Made by a program: the position numbers and the translations under genes
Notes under the pieces: generated by a model
Databases searched by the model: none
What the model saw: the letters and a program-made list of their open reading frames with translations, nothing else
What the model was told of the DNA's origin: nothing
NCBI GenBank assembly: GCA_964020155.1
Contig: OZ026563.1
Span: forward strand, 880,824-944,823
Direction of reading: 5' to 3'
Length of the DNA: 64,000 nt
Origin: Chondrilla cf. caribensis
Taxonomy: Eukaryota > Porifera > Demospongiae > Chondrillida > Chondrillidae
Shown here: positions 28,201 through 41,034 of the stretch, piece by piece
Layout: every line of letters starts with the position of its first letter
Position numbering within the stretch: the stretch's first letter is position 1

Positions 28201-30770
28201 GAAATTGTGTTGGTGAGTTTGGCATGGACACTGGGCAGCCCTTGGTGACCATCAATCACGTCACCTGAGTTATCACCACAAGGTGTATTACACTTATATT
28301 GAAATGTACATACAAATGTATAATGCTATGTGCCATATGGACACATGAGAGATTTTTGATCCCCAACAAAACCTATCATTTTTGTTATCAAAAGGACCGT
28401 ATTAGTTCCAGGAGTGTGTCCGTGCATTCGTATTAGATCTATGATGCATTATGTGCACACAGGAGAGGTCGTGGTGACAAGCATAAAAATTGACAATTTT
28501 TGGTTTGTCACCACGAGGCCCATAGCACACCCAGGACGGTTTGCATGCATCCCAAATTGTGTTGGTGAGTTTGGGACAGGTACTGGGCAGCCCTTGGTGA
28601 CCAGCAACGTGATGTCAAATCACCTGAGTTATCACCACAAGGCGTATTACACTTATATTGAAATGAACATACAAATGTATAATGCTATGTGCCATATGGG
28701 CACGAGAGAATTTTCATCAGCAACAAAACCTATCATTTTTTGACCGTATTAGTTCCAGGAGTGTGTCTGTGCATTCGTATTAGATCTATGATGCATTATG
28801 TGCACACAGGAGAGGTCGTGGTGACAAACATAAAAATTGACATTTTTTGGCTTGTCACCACGAGGCCCATAGCACACCCAGGACGGTTTGCATGCATCCG
28901 AAACTGTGTTGGTGAGTTTGGGACAGGTACTGGGCAGCCCTTGGTGACCAGCAATGGGATGTCAAATCACCTGAGTTATCACCGCGAGGCGTATTACACT
29001 TATATTGAAATGTACATACAAATGTATAATGCTATGTGCCATATGGACACCTCAGAGAATTTTCATCAGCAACAAAACCTATCATTTCTGTTATCAAAAG
29101 GACCGTATTAGTTCCAGGAGTGTGTCCGTGCATTCGTATTAGATCTATGATGCATTATGTGCACACAGGAGAGGTCGTGGTGACAAGCATAAAAATTGAC
29201 ATATTTTGGCTTGTCACCACGAGGCCCATAGCACACCCAGGACGGTTTGCATGCATCCCAAATTGTGTTGGTGAGTTTGGGACAGGTACTGGGCAGCCCT
29301 TGGTGACCAGCAACGTGATGTCAAATCACCTGAGTTATCACCACAAGGCGTATTACACTTATATTGAAATGAACATACAAATGTATAATGCTATGTGCCA
29401 TATGGACACCTCAGAGAATTTTCATCAGCAACAAAACCTATCATTTCTGTTATCAAAAGGACCGTATTAGTTCCAGGAGTGTGTCCGTGCATTCGTATTA
29501 GATCTATGATGCATTATGTGCACACAGGAGAGGTCGTGGTGACAAGCATAAAAATTGACATTTTTTGGCTTGTCACCACGAGGCCCATAGCACACCAAGG
29601 ACGGTTTGCATGCATCCCAAATTGTGTTGGTGAGTTTACCACAGACACTGGGCAGCCCTTGGTGACCAGCAACGTGATGTCAAATCACCTGAGTTATCAC
29701 CACAAGGCGTATTACACTTATATTGAAATGAACATACAAATGTATAATGCTATGTGCCATATGGACACCTCAGAGAATTTTCATCAGCAACAAAACCTAT
29801 CATTTTTGCTATCAACAGGACCGTATTAGTTCCAGGAGTGTGTCCGTGCATTCGTATTAGATCTATGATGCATTATGTGCACACAGGAGAGGTCGTGGTG
29901 ACAAGCATAAAAATTGACATTTTTTTGGCTTGTCACCACGAGGCCCATAGCACACCCAGGACGGTTTGCATGCATCCCAAATTGTGTTGTTGAGTTTGGG
30001 ACAGGTACTGGGCAGCCCTTGGTGACCAGCAACGTGATGTCAAATCACCTGAGTTATCACCACAAGGCGTATTACACTAATATTGAATGTACATACAAAT
30101 GTATAGTGCTATGTGCCTTATGGACACCTGAGAGAATTTTCATCAGCAACAAAACCTATCATTTTTGCTATCAAAAGGACCGTATTAGTTCCAGGAGTGT
30201 GTCCGTGCATTCATATTAAATCTATGATGCATTATGTGCACACAGGAGAGGTCGTGGTGACAAGCATAAAAATTGACATTTTTTGGCTTATAGCACACCC
30301 AGGATGGTTTGCATGCATCCCAAATTGTTCTGGTACGTTTGCCACAGACAATGGGCAGCCCTTGGTGACCATCAACGTGATGTCAAATCACCTGAGTTAT
30401 CACCACAAGGCGTATTACACTTATATGAAATGTACATACAAATGTATAGTGCTATGTGCCTTATGGACGCCTCAAAGAATTTTGATCCTCAACTAAACCT
30501 ATCATTTTTGTTATCAAACGGACCGTATTAGTTCCAGGAGTGTGTCCGTGCATTCGTATTAGATCTATGATGCATTATGTGCACACAGGAGAGGTCGTGG
30601 TGACAAGCATAAAAATTGACATTTTTTGGCTTGTCACCACGAGGCCCATAGCACACCCAGGACGGTTTGTATGCATCCCAAATTGTGTTGGTGAGTTTGG
30701 GACAGGTACTGGGCAGCCCTTGGTGACCAGCAACGTGATGTCAAATCACCTGAGTTATCACCACAAGGTA
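28200..30770. repeat. Satellite block B (left): ~359 bp tandem repeat
   Basis: Anchor GGACCGTATTAGTTCCAGGA occurs at 28394, ~28741, 29100, 29459, 29818, 30177 and 30520 (spacing 347, 359, 359, 359, 359, 343), preceded by a partial unit from 28200. Units are highly similar. Each contains CGTGGTGACAAGC, then a ~20 nt loop, then GCTTGTCACCACG, a 13 bp hairpin stem, plus further GGTGAC/GTCACC dyads. A ~144-codon open frame recurs in each unit; I do not regard it as a gene. Confidence 0.95.
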
Positions 30771-30789
30771 TATTACAATAATACTATTC

Positions 30790-32100
30790 TTTTCAATGTA
30801 TGGGAGAGTATAGGAGAAAACGTTAAGCACCTTTTTGCATAGCTCATGAGGGAGGGGGCGTGTCAACGTGATATTCCAGACAGAGCTAGTTGGGGATGTG
30901 AACTAACTTCTGAAACAATTCCCATCTCAATAGGTGGCCTGTAACTCCAGCTACAATGGAAGGTGCTTAATATTTTTTAAATGTATGGGAGAGTATAGGA
31001 GAGAAAATGTTAAGCACCTTTTTGCATAGCTCATGGGGGAGGGGGCGTGTCAACGTGATATTTCAGACAGACCTAGCTGTTGACATTAACTAACTTCTGA
31101 AACAACTCCCATCTCAATAGGTGGCCTGTAACTCCAGCTACATTGGAAGGTGCTTATCATTTTTTCAATGTATGGGGGAGTATAGGAGAGAAAACGTTAA
31201 GCACCTTTTTGCATAGCTCATGAGGGAGGGGGCGTGTCAACGTGATACTTTAGGCAGACCTAGTTGGGAACATTAACTAACTTGTGAAACAATTCCCATC
31301 TCAATAGGTGGCCTGTAACTCCAGCTACAATGGAAGGTGCTTTTTTCAATGTATGGGAGAGTATAGGAGAGAAAACGTAAAGCACCTTTTTGCATAGCTC
31401 ATGGGGGAGGGGGCGTGTCAACGTGATATTTCAGACAGACCTACTTGTTGACTTGAACTAACTTCTGAAACAATTCCCATCTCAATAGGTGGCCTGTAAC
31501 TCCAGCTACAATTGAAGGTGCTTAATATTTTTTCAATGTATGGGGGAGTATAGGAGAGAAAACGTTAAGCACCTTTTTGCATAGCTCATGGGGAAGGGGG
31601 CGTGTCAACGTGATATTCCAGACAGAGCTAGTTGGGGATGTGAACTAACTTCTGAAACAATTCCCATCTCAATAGGTGGCTTGTAACTCCAGCTACATTG
31701 GAAGGTGCTTATCATTTTTTCAATGTATGGGAGAGTATAGGAGAGAAAACGTTAAGCACCTTTTTGCATAGCTCATGAGGGAGGGGGTGTGTCAACGTGA
31801 TATTTTAGGCAGACCTAGTTGGGAACGTGAACTAACTTCTGAAACAATTCCCATCTCAATAGATGGCTCGTAACTCCGGCTACATTGGAAGGTGCTTATC
31901 ATTTTTTCAATGTACGTATGGGAGAGTATAGGAGAGAAAAGGTTAAGCACCTTTTTGCATAGCTCATGGGGGAGGGGGCGTGTCAACGTGATATTCCAAA
32001 CAGACCTACCTGTTGACTTGAACTAACGTCTGAAACAATTCCCATCTCAATAGGTGGCCTGTAACTCCAGCTACATTGGAAGGTGCTTAATATTTTTCCA
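30790..32100. repeat. Satellite block C (left): ~187 bp tandem repeat
   Basis: Seven units anchored on CCTTTTTGCATAGCTCATG, about 180-192 bp apart. A ~140 bp core is bounded by TTAAGCACCTT and AAGGTGCTTA, inverted copies of each other, joined by a ~40 bp linker with CAATGTATGGGAGAGTATAG. Confidence 0.93.
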
Positions 32101-34997
32101 TGTACGTAGCACCATCCTGCATATTTCGTGGGAGATGGGGTGTGTCGCCCTGATATTTTCATTAAATCTAGTTGGAGATGTGAACTAAGTTATGAAACAC
32201 TTCCCATCACTTTGTGTACTCTGTAACCCTTGTTATTCAAGGTGGTGCTATGGCCAAAATTTGGCCATAGCACCACAGTCAATGCATGGGGGAGAATAGG
32301 GAAAAAATGCACTTAGCACCATCCTGCATATCTCATGGGAGATGGGGCGTGTCACCCTGATATTATCAACAAATCTAGTTGGAGATGTGAACTAAGTTAT
32401 GAAACACTTCCCATCACTTTGTGTGCTCTGTAACCCTTGTTATTCAAGGTGGTGCTATGGCCAAATGTTGGCCATAGCACCATCTTGCGTAGCTCGTGGG
32501 AGAGGGGGCGTGTCGCCCTGATATTTTCAACAAATCTAGTTGGAGATGTGAACTAAGTTATGAAACACTTCCCATCACTTTGTGTGCTCTGTAACCCTTG
32601 TTATTCAAGGTGGTGCTATGGCCAAATGTTGGCCATAGCACCATCTTGCGTAGCTCGTGGGAGAGGGGGCGTGTCGCCCTGATATTTTCAACAAATCTAG
32701 TTGGAGATGTGAACTAAGTTATGAAACACTTCCCATCACTTTGTGTGCTCTGTAACCCTTGTTATTCAAGGTGGTGCTATGGCCAAATGTTGGCCATAGC
32801 ACCATCTTGCGTAGCTCGTGGGAGAGGGGGCGTGTCGCCCTGATATTTTCAACAAATCTAGTTGGAGATGTGAACTAAGTTATGAAACACTTCCCATCAC
32901 TTTGTGTGCTCTGTAACCCTTGTTATTCAAGGTGGTGCACCATCCTGCATATCTCGTGGAAAAAGGGGGCGTGTCGTACTGATATTTTCAACAAATCTAG
33001 TTGGAGATGTGAACTAAGTTATGAAACACTTCCCATCACTTTGTGTGCTCTGTAACCCTTGTTATTCAAGGTGGTGCTATGGCCAAATTTTGGCCATAGC
33101 ACCACAGTCAATGTATGGGGGAGAATAGGAAAAAATGCACTTAGCACCATCCTGCATAGCTCGTGGGAGAGGGAGCGTGTCACTCTGATATTTTCAACAA
33201 ACCTAGTTGGAGATGTGAACTAAGTTATGAAACACTTCCCATCACTTTGTGTACTCTGTAACCCTTGTTATTCAAGGTGGTGCTATGGCCAAAATTTGGC
33301 CATAGCACCATCTTGCGTAGCTCGTGGGAGAGGGGGCGTGTCGCCCTGATATTTTCAACAAATCTAGTTGGAGATGTGAACTAAGTTATGAAACACTTCC
33401 CATCACTTTGTGTGCTCTGTAACCCTTGTTATTCAAGGTGGTGCTATGGCCAAATTTTGGCCATAGCACCACAGTCAATGTATGGGGGAGAATAGGGAAA
33501 AAATGCACTTAGCACCATCCTGCATATCTCATGGGAGAGGGGGCGTGTCGCCCTGATATTTTCAACAAATCCAGTTGGAGATGTGAACTACGTTATGAAA
33601 CACTTCCCATCACTTTGTGTACTCTGTAACCTTTGTTATTCAAGGTGGTGCTATGGCCAAATTTTGGCCATAGCACCACAGTCAATGTATGGGGGAGAAT
33701 AGGAAAAAATGCACTTAGCACCATCCTGCATAGCTCGTGGGAGAGGGAGCGTGTCACTCTGATATTTTCAACAAACCTAGTTGGAGATGTGAACTAAGTT
33801 ATGAAACACTTCCCATCACTTTGTGTACTCTGTAACCCTTGTTATTCAAGGTGGTGCTATGGCCAAATTTTGGCCATAGCACCACAGTCAATGTATGGGG
33901 GAGAATAGGAAAAAATGCACTTAGCACCATCCTGCATAGCTCGTGGGAGAGGGAGCGTGTCACTCTGATATTTTCAACAAACCTAGTTGGAGATGTGAAC
34001 TAAGTTATGAAACACTTCCCATCACTTTGTGTACTCTGTAACCCTTGTTATTCAAGGTGGTGCTATGGCCAAATTTTGGCCATAGCACCATCTTGCGTAG
34101 CTCGTGGGAGAGGGGGCGTGTCGCCCTGATATTTTCAACAAATCTAGTTGGAGATGTGAACTAAGTTATGAAACACTTCCCATCACTTTGTGTGCTCTGT
34201 AACCTTTGTTATTCAAGGTGGTGCTATGGCCAAATTTTGGCCATAGCACCACAGTCAATGTATGGAGGAGAATAGGGAAAAAATGCACTTAGCACCATCC
34301 TGCATAGCTCGTGGGAGAGGGAACATGTCACTCTGATATTTTCAACAAACCTAGTTGGAGATGTAAACTAAGTTATGAAACACTTCCATTCACTTTGTGT
34401 TCTCTGTACCTTTGTTATTCAAGGTGGTGCTATGGCTAAAATTTGGCCATAGCACCATTTTGCGTAGCTCGTGGGAGAGGGGGCGTGTCGCCCTGATATT
34501 TTCAACAAATCTAGTTGGAGATGTGAACTACGTTATGAAACACTTCCCATCACTTTGCGTGCTCTGTAACCTTTGTTATTCAAGGTGGTGCTATGGCCAA
34601 ATTTTGGCCATAGCACCACAGTCAATGTATGGGGGAGAATAGGGAAAAAATGCACTTAGCACCATCCTGCATATCTCGTGGGAGATGGGGTGTGTCGCCC
34701 TGATATTTTCAACAAATCTAGTTGGAGATGTGAACTAAGTTATGAAACACTTCCCATCACTTTGTGTTCTCTGTAACCTTTGTTATTCAAGGTGGTGCTA
34801 TGGCCAAATTTTGGCCATAGTACCATCCTGCATATTTTGTGGGAGATGGGGCGTGTCGCCCTGATATTTTCAACAAATCTAGTTGGAGATGTGAACTAAG
34901 TTATGAAACACTTCCCATCACTTTGTGTACTCTGTAACCCTTGTTATTCAAGGTGGTGCTATGGCCAAGTTTTGGCCATAGCACCACAGTCAATGTA
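32100..34997. repeat. Satellite block D (core): 160/207 bp tandem repeat
   Basis: About sixteen forward units anchored on GTTATTCAAGGTGGTGC. Spacing alternates irregularly between ~160 bp and ~207 bp; the 47 bp difference is a removable linker (ACAGTCAATGTATGGGGGAG...). Most units carry a palindrome with 17 bp arms around one central base (GTGGTGCTATGGCCAAA and its complement, e.g. 32242-32276). The most homogeneous part of the whole block. Confidence 0.95.
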
Positions 34998-36125
34998 CGT
35001 AGGAGAGAAAACGTTAAGCACCTTTTTGCATAGGTCATGGGGGAGGAGGCGTGTCAACGTGATATTCCAAACACAGCTAGTTGGGGATGTGAACTAACTT
35101 CTGAAACAATTCCCATCTCAATAGGTGGCTCGTAACTCCAGCTACATTGGAAGGTGCTTAATATTTTTTCAATGTATGGGAGAGTACGTATAGGAGAGAA
35201 AACGTCAAGCACCTTTTTGCATAGCTCATGAGGGAGGGGGGGGTGTCAACTTGATATTTTAGGCAGACCTAGTTGGGAACGTGAACTAACTTCTGAAACA
35301 ATTGCCATCTCAATAGGTGGCCTGTAACTCCAGCTACATTGGAAGGTGCTTAACATTTTTCAATGTATGGGAGAGTATAGGAGAGAAAACGTTAAGCACC
35401 TTTTTGCATAGCTCATGGGGGAGGGGGCGTGTCAATGTGATATTTCAGACAGAGCTAGTTGGGGACGTGAACTAACTTCTGAAGCAATTGCCATCTCAAT
35501 AGGTGGCCTGTAACTCCAGCTACATTGGAAGGTGCTTATCATTTTTTCAATGTATGGGAGAATATAGGAGAGAAAACGTTAAGCACCTTTTTGCATAGCT
35601 CATGGGGGAGAGGGCGTGTCAATGTGATATTTCAGACAGAGCTAGTTGGGGACGTGAACTAACTTCTGAAGTAATTCCCATCTCAATAGGTGGCCTGTAA
35701 CTCCAGCTACATTGGAAGGTGCTTAACATTTTTTCAATGTATGGGAGAGTATAGGAGAGAAAACGTTAAGCACCTTTTTGCATAGCTCATGGGGGAGGGG
35801 GCGTGTCAACGTGATATTCCAGACACAGCTAGTTGGGGACGTGAACTAACTTGTGAAACAATTCCCATCTCAATAGGTGGCCTGTAACTCCAGCTACATT
35901 GGAAGGTGCTTAATACTTTTTGAAATGTATGGGAGAGTATAGGAGAGAAAACGTTAAGCACCTTTTTGCATAGCTCATGGGGGAGGGGGCGTGTCAACAT
36001 GATATTTTAGGTAACCCTATTTAGGGACATAAACCAACTTTTGAGACTATTCCCATCTCAATAGATGGCTCGTAACCCCAGCTACATTCGAAGGTGCTTA
36101 ATATACTTTCAATGCAAGGGAGAGT
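34997..36125. repeat. Satellite block C (right): ~187 bp tandem repeat
   Basis: Six units of the same family and orientation as left block C. The D-to-C junction reads CAATGTACGTAGGAGAG. Confidence 0.93.
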
Positions 36126-37490
36126 ATACGTATTGAAATATACATACAAATGTATAAATTCTATGTGCCATATAGAAATCTGGGAGAAATTTAGATTTCC
36201 AACAAAATCTATCATTTTTGCTATCAAAAGGACCGTATTAGTTCCAGGAGTGTGTCCGTGCATTTGTATTAGATCTATGATGCATTATGTGCACACAGGA
36301 GAGGTCGTGGTGACAAGCATAAAAATTGACATTTTTTGGCTTGTCACCACGAGGCCCATAGCACACCCAGGACGGTTTGCATGCATCCCAAATTGTGTTG
36401 GTGAGTTTACCACAGACACTGGGCAGCCCTTGGTGACCAGCAACGTGATGTCAAATCACCTGAGTTATCACCACAAGGCGTATTACACTTATATTGAAAT
36501 GAACATACAAATGTATAGTTCTATGTGCCTTATGGACACCTGAGAGAATTTTCATCAGCAACAAAACCTATCATTTTTGTTATCAAGAGGACCGTAATAG
36601 TTCCAGGAGTGTGTTCGTGCATTCGTATTAGATCTATGATACATTTTGTGCACACAGGAGAGGTCGTGGTGACAAGCATAAAAATTGACATATTTTGGCT
36701 TGTCACCACGAGGCCCATAGCACACCCAGGACGGTTTGCATGTATCCCAAATTGTGTTGGTGATTTTTGGACAGGTACTGGGCAGCCCTTGGTGACCAGC
36801 AACGTGATGTCAAATCACCTGAGTTATCACCACAAGGTGTATTACACTTATATTGAAATGTACATACAAATGTATAATGCTATGTGCCATATGGACACCT
36901 AAGAGAATTTTGATCCTCAACTAAACCTATCATTTTTGTTATCAAAAGGACCGTATTAGTTCCAGGAGTGTGTCCGTGCATTCATATTAGATCTATGATG
37001 CATTATGTGCACACAGGAGAGGTCGTGGTGACAAGCATAAAAATTGACATATTTTGGCTTGTCACCACGAGGCCCATAGCACACCCAGGATGGTATGCAT
37101 GCATCCCAAATTGTGTTGGTGAGTTTACCACGGACACTGGACAGCCCTTGCATGGTGACCAGCAACGTGATGTCAAATCACCTGAATGATCACCACAAGG
37201 CGTATTATACTTATATTGAAATGTACATACAAATGTATAATGTTATGTGCCATATGGACACCTGAGAGAATTTTTCATCAGCAACAAAACCAATGTTTAT
37301 TAATTATCAGAAGGACCGCATTAGTTCCAGGAGTGTGTCTGTGCATTCATATTTGAGCTATGATGCTTTATGTGCACACAGGAGAGGCCTCAGTGACAAG
37401 AAAAATTGACATTTTTTGCTTGTCACCGCGAGGCCTATAGCACATTCAGAACAGTTTGTATGCAACCGAAATTGTGTTGGTGAGTTAGAC
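36126..37490. repeat. Satellite block B (right): ~359 bp tandem repeat
   Basis: Anchors at 36230, 36589, 36948 and 37313 (spacing 359, 359, 365), same orientation as left block B. The last unit is the most diverged and truncated. Confidence 0.94.
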
Positions 37491-38930
37491 CGAGTTGGTT
37501 AGTATAGATCCACAGCTAGGTATAGAATATCATGTTGTCACGCTCCCTCTCCCACGAGCTATGCACAAAAGGTGCTTAGCGTTCTTTTTCCCATACCTTC
37601 CCATACATTAAAAAATGTTAAGCACCTCCGGGTGTAGTTAGGGTCAGGGATCACCTACATAGATGAAAATTGTTTCATAAGTTAGTATTGGTCTACAGCT
37701 AGGTTCCCACAAAATATCGTGTTGACACGCCCCCTCTTCCATGAGCTACCTATAAAGGTGCTTAGCATTATTTCATTCTACGGTCATCCAGAGGTGCTTA
37801 ATTTTATTTAATGCATGGGAAGGTACAGGATCAAAAACGCTAAGCACCTTCTTGCATAGCTCATGGGAGAGGGGGTGTGTCAGCATGATATTTTATGGGT
37901 ATTTAGCTGTAGATATATACTAACTTATGAAACAATTTTCATCTCCGTAGGTGGTCCCTAACCCTAACTACATCCAGAGGTGCTTAATATTTTAGAATTC
38001 AGTACATACTATTAGCTAGGTCTGGTGGAATTATCAGGTGGACATACCCCACTCCCATGAGTTATGCTAGATGGTGCTAAGTGTTTTTTCTCCTTTTCTC
38101 TCCCGTACATTGACTGTGGTGAAAAGGCCAAAATTTGGCCATAGCACCACCTTGAATCACAAGGGTTACAAAGCACACAAAGAGATGGGATGTGTTTCAT
38201 AACTTAGCTCACATCCCCAACTAGATTTGGCGAAAATATCAGGTTGACACGCCCCCTCTCCCATGAACTATAACAGAAGGTGCTTAACATTTTTCTCCTA
38301 TTCACTACCATATGTTGATAAATAATATAGCAAGCACCTCCGAATGTAGATAGAGATACAGACCACATACAGAGAAGGGGAATGTTTTGGAATTCAGTAC
38401 ATACTGTTAGCTAGGTCTGGTGGAATTATCAGGTGGACATGGCCCCACTCCCACGAGTTATGCAAGATGGTGCTAAGTGTTTTTTCTCCTATTCTCTCCC
38501 GTACATTGACTGCATGTGGTGCAATGGCCAAAATTTGGCCATAGCACCACCTTGATTAACAAGGGTTACAAAGCACACAAAGAAATGGGATGTGTTTCAT
38601 GACATAGCTCACATCTCCAGATAAATCTGGTGGAAATATCAGGCTGACACCCCCTCTCTCATGAGCTATGCACGATGGTGCTAAGTCCTTTTCTCCTATT
38701 CTCTCCCATACTGTGACTGTGGTGCAATGGCCAAAATAACTTAGCTCACATACCAAGCTGGATTTGGTGAAAATATCAGGTTGACACTCCCCCCCCCACT
38801 CCCACAAGCTATGCAAGTTAGTTCATGCCATAGGTTAGGTCTGGTAGAAATATCAGGTTTACATGCCTACTCTTCCATGATTTATACAAAAAAGTGCTTT
38901 GCAATTATTTCTCCTATTCTATCCCATACA
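37490..38930. repeat. Satellite block A (right): diverged mixed-orientation units
   Basis: Begins with an inverted unit (37500-37620) that mirrors the forward unit left of block B at 28060-28190, then a forward unit (about 37800-37990), then inverted D-like units with GGCCAAAATTTGGCCATAG at 38130 and 38530. Confidence 0.85.
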
Positions 38931-39310
38931 TCTCCCTCTCTGTTCTCACAATGGCATCGACTGCCCCACATCAATCGCACAATGTGTGATGGAGGTATGT
39001 AACCGTCAAACTTGACTGACCCAACACGCAGTTGCATGGGGTGCATGTATCAATATTATTTCTAGATTGTGATAATATTACCTTTAACGTTGCATCATCA
39101 TTGTTATAATAATAAATCATTTTTATTATTATTATTCAAAAAAGCCCAAATCCCAATTAATTTTATTCAGCATTAGGACAATAACATTAAAATTGATTCC
39201 TGATATTAATTATTCTTGAAGATTACAATGAATTCATACAATTCAAAATTTGATTGTGCGAATACAATGACAAAGTAAAGGAGGCAAGTGATAGAATAAA
39301 CGAACACCCA
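38931..39310. other. A/T-rich intergenic, no gene seen
   Basis: Between the satellite edge and the CDK9 stop; contains (ATT)n at about 39120-39135 and nothing I recognise. Confidence 0.6.
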
Positions 39311-40941
39311 CTAATAAACTCTATCATGGACAGTTGATGACACTTGGGTTTGCTGGTAAGAAGATCCTGACTGTGGTAAGTACAGCGGTGGGGGGGCAGG
39401 GCCAGCTCTTGGACGTGGAGCCAGTAGTTCAAAGTTGGACGTTGTCAGAAATTTCAGAGTGTTCTTGGGGTCTCCGGGAAGCGGATCATGATAAAAGAAA
39501 TCATGTTTTAGTGCTGTATCGCTGTCAATACGCTTTTTCGGATCCAAAGTCAGTAACTTGTCAAGTAAGTCTATAGCTAGAGGATCCTTCACTGGATGCT
39601 TCAGTCGGTCCTTCACCTTACGCATCTCCTTCTGTAAGAGTTTCATCTTGGAAAAATATTCAAGTTTGTCAACTCCTGGCCAAACTTCAGGTGTAATGGA
39701 CCCACACAATCTGCTAATGAGTTCCAGCTGCTGTTGCTCGGACCCTCCCTGAAGGATCGGACTCCTGGTCCACATCTCAGCCATGATACACCCAGCTCCC
39801 CACAGATCAATGGCTGGGCCATAGTGACGATCACCCAACAGAATCTCCGGTGGACGGTACCATAGAGTAACAACACGATTGGTAAAACGCTGTTTAGCAG
39901 CTGTGAATCCACGTGCCAGACCAAAATCGGCAATCTTGAGAACACCATCTTTGGTGATGAGTATATTCGAAGCTTTCATGTCGCGGTGAAGAACTTTGCT
40001 GAAGTGCATGTAATACAAACCATTGAACAGTTGCTGAAGAAGTTTCTTGATTTCGCTGGGAGGAAACTTTACACTCCGGTTGCACAGAATCCCCGCAAGA
40101 TCATGTTCACAAAACTCCAACACAAGAAAAATGTTCCCCTTGTCCCTGTTATACGGGGAAGCTGTAAAAGAATAGATGATGGTGAGGTTATGCAGGCAAA
40201 TAACCTCATCACTAGTAATATGTACACTTCATAGGATGGGAATCTCTTGACTATCACAAAGTGGAAGTACAAACAGGATAACGGTGTGACAAACGTACGT
40301 TTTGAGCGGCATATCTCCAGCAACTGTACAACATTTTCATGGCAGAGAAGTTGTAAGACTCGAATTTCTCTCAGTGATGTCATTGGAAACTTCAATACAG
40401 TCAAAGTCATAAAAATATTGCTTCAAATACACGATATCCGAATTTTTAGAAAGACATGAATTTCACACTCACTCCTTCTTTTTCTTTCTCCATTTTTACT
40501 TTCTTCAGGGCTACTAGCCTTCCCGTTTTTCTTTCTCTGGCTTTAGTAACTTCCCTATATCCCAAATGAACATTGACAAGATCACAGTGGGTAGCATTTG
40601 ATGATGAACGACTACGCGTGTTCAAAGGCGAACTTTCATGCATGTTGCTAGCTGTACCATTATTCTTAGCTAAACCAAAATAGACCAGGGTCGACATTTC
40701 GGTCATTTCTTACTACAAATTACCATAACAGCCGTCAGTAGGTACTAGAGTACTAGTCCGCGGGTACTGAGGCCTAAAATACTGTAGGTCCCAGGGATCA
40801 ACAGTTCATTTTATCCCAGTGGGACAGTAAGAGAAGAGCTTACCCAAAAGTTCCTTGACCGATTTTAGTCAGCTTTTCGTACTTAGAGACATCCGGACAA
40901 AATGGAAAATATGGTTCATCTTTATTTCTTATGGCGGCCAT
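39311..40941 (-). CDS. CDK9: Cyclin-dependent kinase 9 (P-TEFb kinase)
   Basis: Kinase subunit of P-TEFb; with cyclin T it phosphorylates RNA polymerase II CTD, DSIF and NELF to release paused polymerase. Four exons: 40941-40844, 40554-40473, 40389-40299, 40161-39311, in phase, giving 373 residues (human 372). Visible: N-terminus PYFPFCPDVSKYEKLTKIGQ, glycine loop GQGTFGEV, VALKKV lysine, catalytic HRDMKASN, DFGLARGF, T-loop RFTNRVVTLWYRPPE, and RIDSDTALKHDFF. The helix that gives the PITALRE signature reads PMTSLRE here. The start ATG lies in GGAAAATGGCCGCC. First gene right of the satellite; head-to-head with the dioxygenase gene (93 bp). Confidence 0.97.
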
Positions 40942-41034
40942 TTTCCGTGACTGATCGTGACGAGCTCTTCAGACTGCGCTGAAGGGTGTGGTACCATTAT
41001 TCAGTGTTGTAACCTCTAGAGGGAATCAGACAAA
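40942..41034. promoter_or_regulatory. Bidirectional promoter CDK9/dioxygenase
   Basis: 93 bp between divergent ATGs. No TATA box. Confidence 0.55.

Noticed and set aside
28414..30842. Repeated ~100-144 codon open frames in the 359 bp satellite
   Set aside because: The frames overlap from unit to unit in different phases, end wherever the repeat ends, and lack homology or splice context. They reflect high unit identity, not genes; left open only as a test in the findings.
26390..38930. CRISPR-like array
   Set aside because: Repeats are contiguous long monomers without unique spacers, and the context is a eukaryotic genome.
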